DNA from: Pseudomonadota bacterium
Lineage (GTDB): Bacteria; Pseudomonadota; Gammaproteobacteria; Acidiferrobacterales; Sulfurifustaceae
DNA: 5,736 nucleotides
Assembly (NCBI GenBank): GCA_020354085.1
Contig: CP070641.1
Span: 2,159,418-2,165,153 of the forward strand
Reading direction: 5' to 3'
Shown: piece after piece, positions 4,973 through 5,736 of the stretch
Position numbering within the stretch: the stretch's first letter is position 1
Layout of the letters: each line of letters opens with the position of its first letter
Program-made: the position numbers and the translations under genes
Notes under the pieces: model-generated
The model's input: the letters and a program-made list of their open reading frames with translations, nothing else
What the model was told of the DNA's origin: nothing
The model's database searches: none

Positions 4973-5736
4973 CTACGGCTTGATGACGATGAAGATCCGG
5001 CCGCCGTTGCGAATAATCTTGATGAGCACGCTCTCCTTGGCCTTGAGCTTACCGGCCAGGCGCTTGAAATCCGCCACGTTGCGCACCGGCTGCTTGCCGA
5101 TCTCGGTGATCACGTCGCCCGACTGCAGACCCGCCTGCTCGGCGGCGCTGCCGGGCAAGACATTCGCCACCACGACCCCCGACGTACCAGACGGGAGATC
5201 GAGCTGACGGGCGACATCCGGCGTGAGCGAGCGCGCCTCGACACCGGCGAGCGCAGTGTTCTTGCCGTCACCGGTTACCGATTCGTCGCTGCCCTCCGCG
5301 ATCTCCTTCGGTTGCTCGGTGATCTTCGCCTCGACCACGACGGTCTTCTTGTCACGCAAGACCTCGACCTTCACCTTCGATCCGATCGACGTGGCCGCCA
5401 CCGTGTTGCGCAGCGTGCTGGTGCTGTCGATCTTCTTGCCGTTGAAACCCGTGATCACGTCTCCGCTCTGCAACCCCGCGGCAGACGCCGGGCTGTCGGG
5501 CAGCACCTCGCTCACCAACGCGCCCTTGGCGTCGGTGAGGCCAAACTGCTTGGCAAGATCGGTGGTGAGCTCTTGTATCGATACACCCAGCCACCCGCGC
5601 ACGACCTTGCCGCGCTTGATGAGGCTGTCCATCACCGTGCGCGTCATGTTGCTCGGCACGGCGAAGCCAATGCCCATGTAACCACCGCTGCGCGAGAAAA
5701 TCGCGGTGTTGATGCCGACTAGCTCGCCGCGCGAGT
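4973..5736 (-). CDS. Do-family (DegP/DegQ/MucD-like) periplasmic serine protease, N-terminal protease part outside window
   Basis: Partial: 253 complete codons plus the stop are present, and the frame continues off the right edge. The first residues, SRGELVGINTAIFSRSGGYM then GIGFAVPSN, are the end of the trypsin-like HtrA domain just after the catalytic GNSGG serine, which lies just beyond the edge. PDZ1 covers about 5605-5348 (carboxylate-binding loop GWLGV, then GALVSEVLPDSPA and AGLQSGDVIT). A linker rich in acidic and Gly residues follows, then PDZ2 at about 5257-4976 (LAGVEARSL, GVVVANVLPGSAA, AGLQSGDVIT, ending RIFIVIKP). Both PDZ domains carry the identical ten-residue AGLQSGDVIT. Two PDZ domains place it with DegP/DegQ/MucD rather than one-PDZ DegS. 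Such proteins form oligomers in the periplasm and degrade or chaperone misfolded envelope proteins, with PDZ domains binding substrate C-termini. It ends at a strong terminator, so it is the last gene of its transcript. Confidence 0.93.
   Translation of the reverse strand, partial: SRGELVGINTAIFSRSGGYMGIGFAVPSNMTRTVMDSLIKRGKVVRGWLGVSIQELTTDLAKQFGLTDAKGALVSEVLPDSPASAAGLQSGDVITGFNGKKIDSTSTLRNTVAATSIGSKVKVEVLRDKKTVVVEAKITEQPKEIAEGSDESVTGDGKNTALAGVEARSLTPDVARQLDLPSGTSGVVVANVLPGSAAEQAGLQSGDVITEIGKQPVRNVADFKRLAGKLKAKESVLIKIIRNGGRIFIVIKP

Noticed and set aside
5105..5479. Repeated AGLQSGDVIT segment (5450-5479 and 5105-5134), considered as a DNA repeat
   Set aside because: It is the conserved core of two PDZ domains; the DNA differs at synonymous positions, so it is protein-level conservation rather than a recent duplication.
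4958..5722. 254-codon open frame on the plus strand opposite the protease
   Set aside because: The opposite strand encodes two recognisable PDZ domains. This frame is Arg/His/Leu-rich with no recognisable domain.

Overview
The window looks like ordinary chromosomal DNA from a GC-rich proteobacterium (GC roughly 60 %, judged by eye). A gamma- or beta-proteobacterium fits best: the protease fragment is of the Do/DegQ type, the dehydrogenase is of the glycerate-dehydrogenase type, and there is a small proteobacterial-style lipoprotein. I see no rRNA or tRNA gene, insertion sequence, phage gene, CRISPR array or attachment site.

Layout from left to right. A D-2-hydroxyacid dehydrogenase on the minus strand is cut by the left edge (1-557). 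A 106-bp divergent intergenic region (558-663) holds a promoter for that gene with excellent spacing, a perfect hairpin, and a G-free leader for the next gene. Two overlapping plus-strand genes follow: a small two-helix membrane protein of unknown function (664-1251) and an alpha/beta-hydrolase (1232-2131). They converge on a minus-strand gene (2128-3594, or start at 3618) and share a CTAG stop overlap with it. The right half is all minus strand. Reading leftward from the right edge it holds a Do-family periplasmic protease fragment (4973-5736), a strong intrinsic terminator (4910-4951), a DUF1614 membrane protein (4219-4893), a small putative lipoprotein (3694-4149), and the 2128-3594 gene.

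The most unusual item is the 2128-3594 gene. It fuses an N-terminal helix-turn-helix domain of MerR/excisionase type, through a long helical linker, to a complete [2Fe-2S] ferredoxin / flavin / NAD(P)H reductase module. A DNA-binding domain on an electron-transfer enzyme suggests a redox- or NAD(P)H-responsive regulator, although the FAD-binding motif looks altered. A perfect short inverted repeat lies just upstream of it.

The genes do not form an obvious single pathway. The membrane protein and hydrolase are clearly co-transcribed. The HtrA-like protease is insulated from DUF1614 by the terminator. Several genes lack a visible Shine-Dalgarno sequence, and at least the dehydrogenase looks likely to be read from a leaderless mRNA. 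No defence or mobile system was found.
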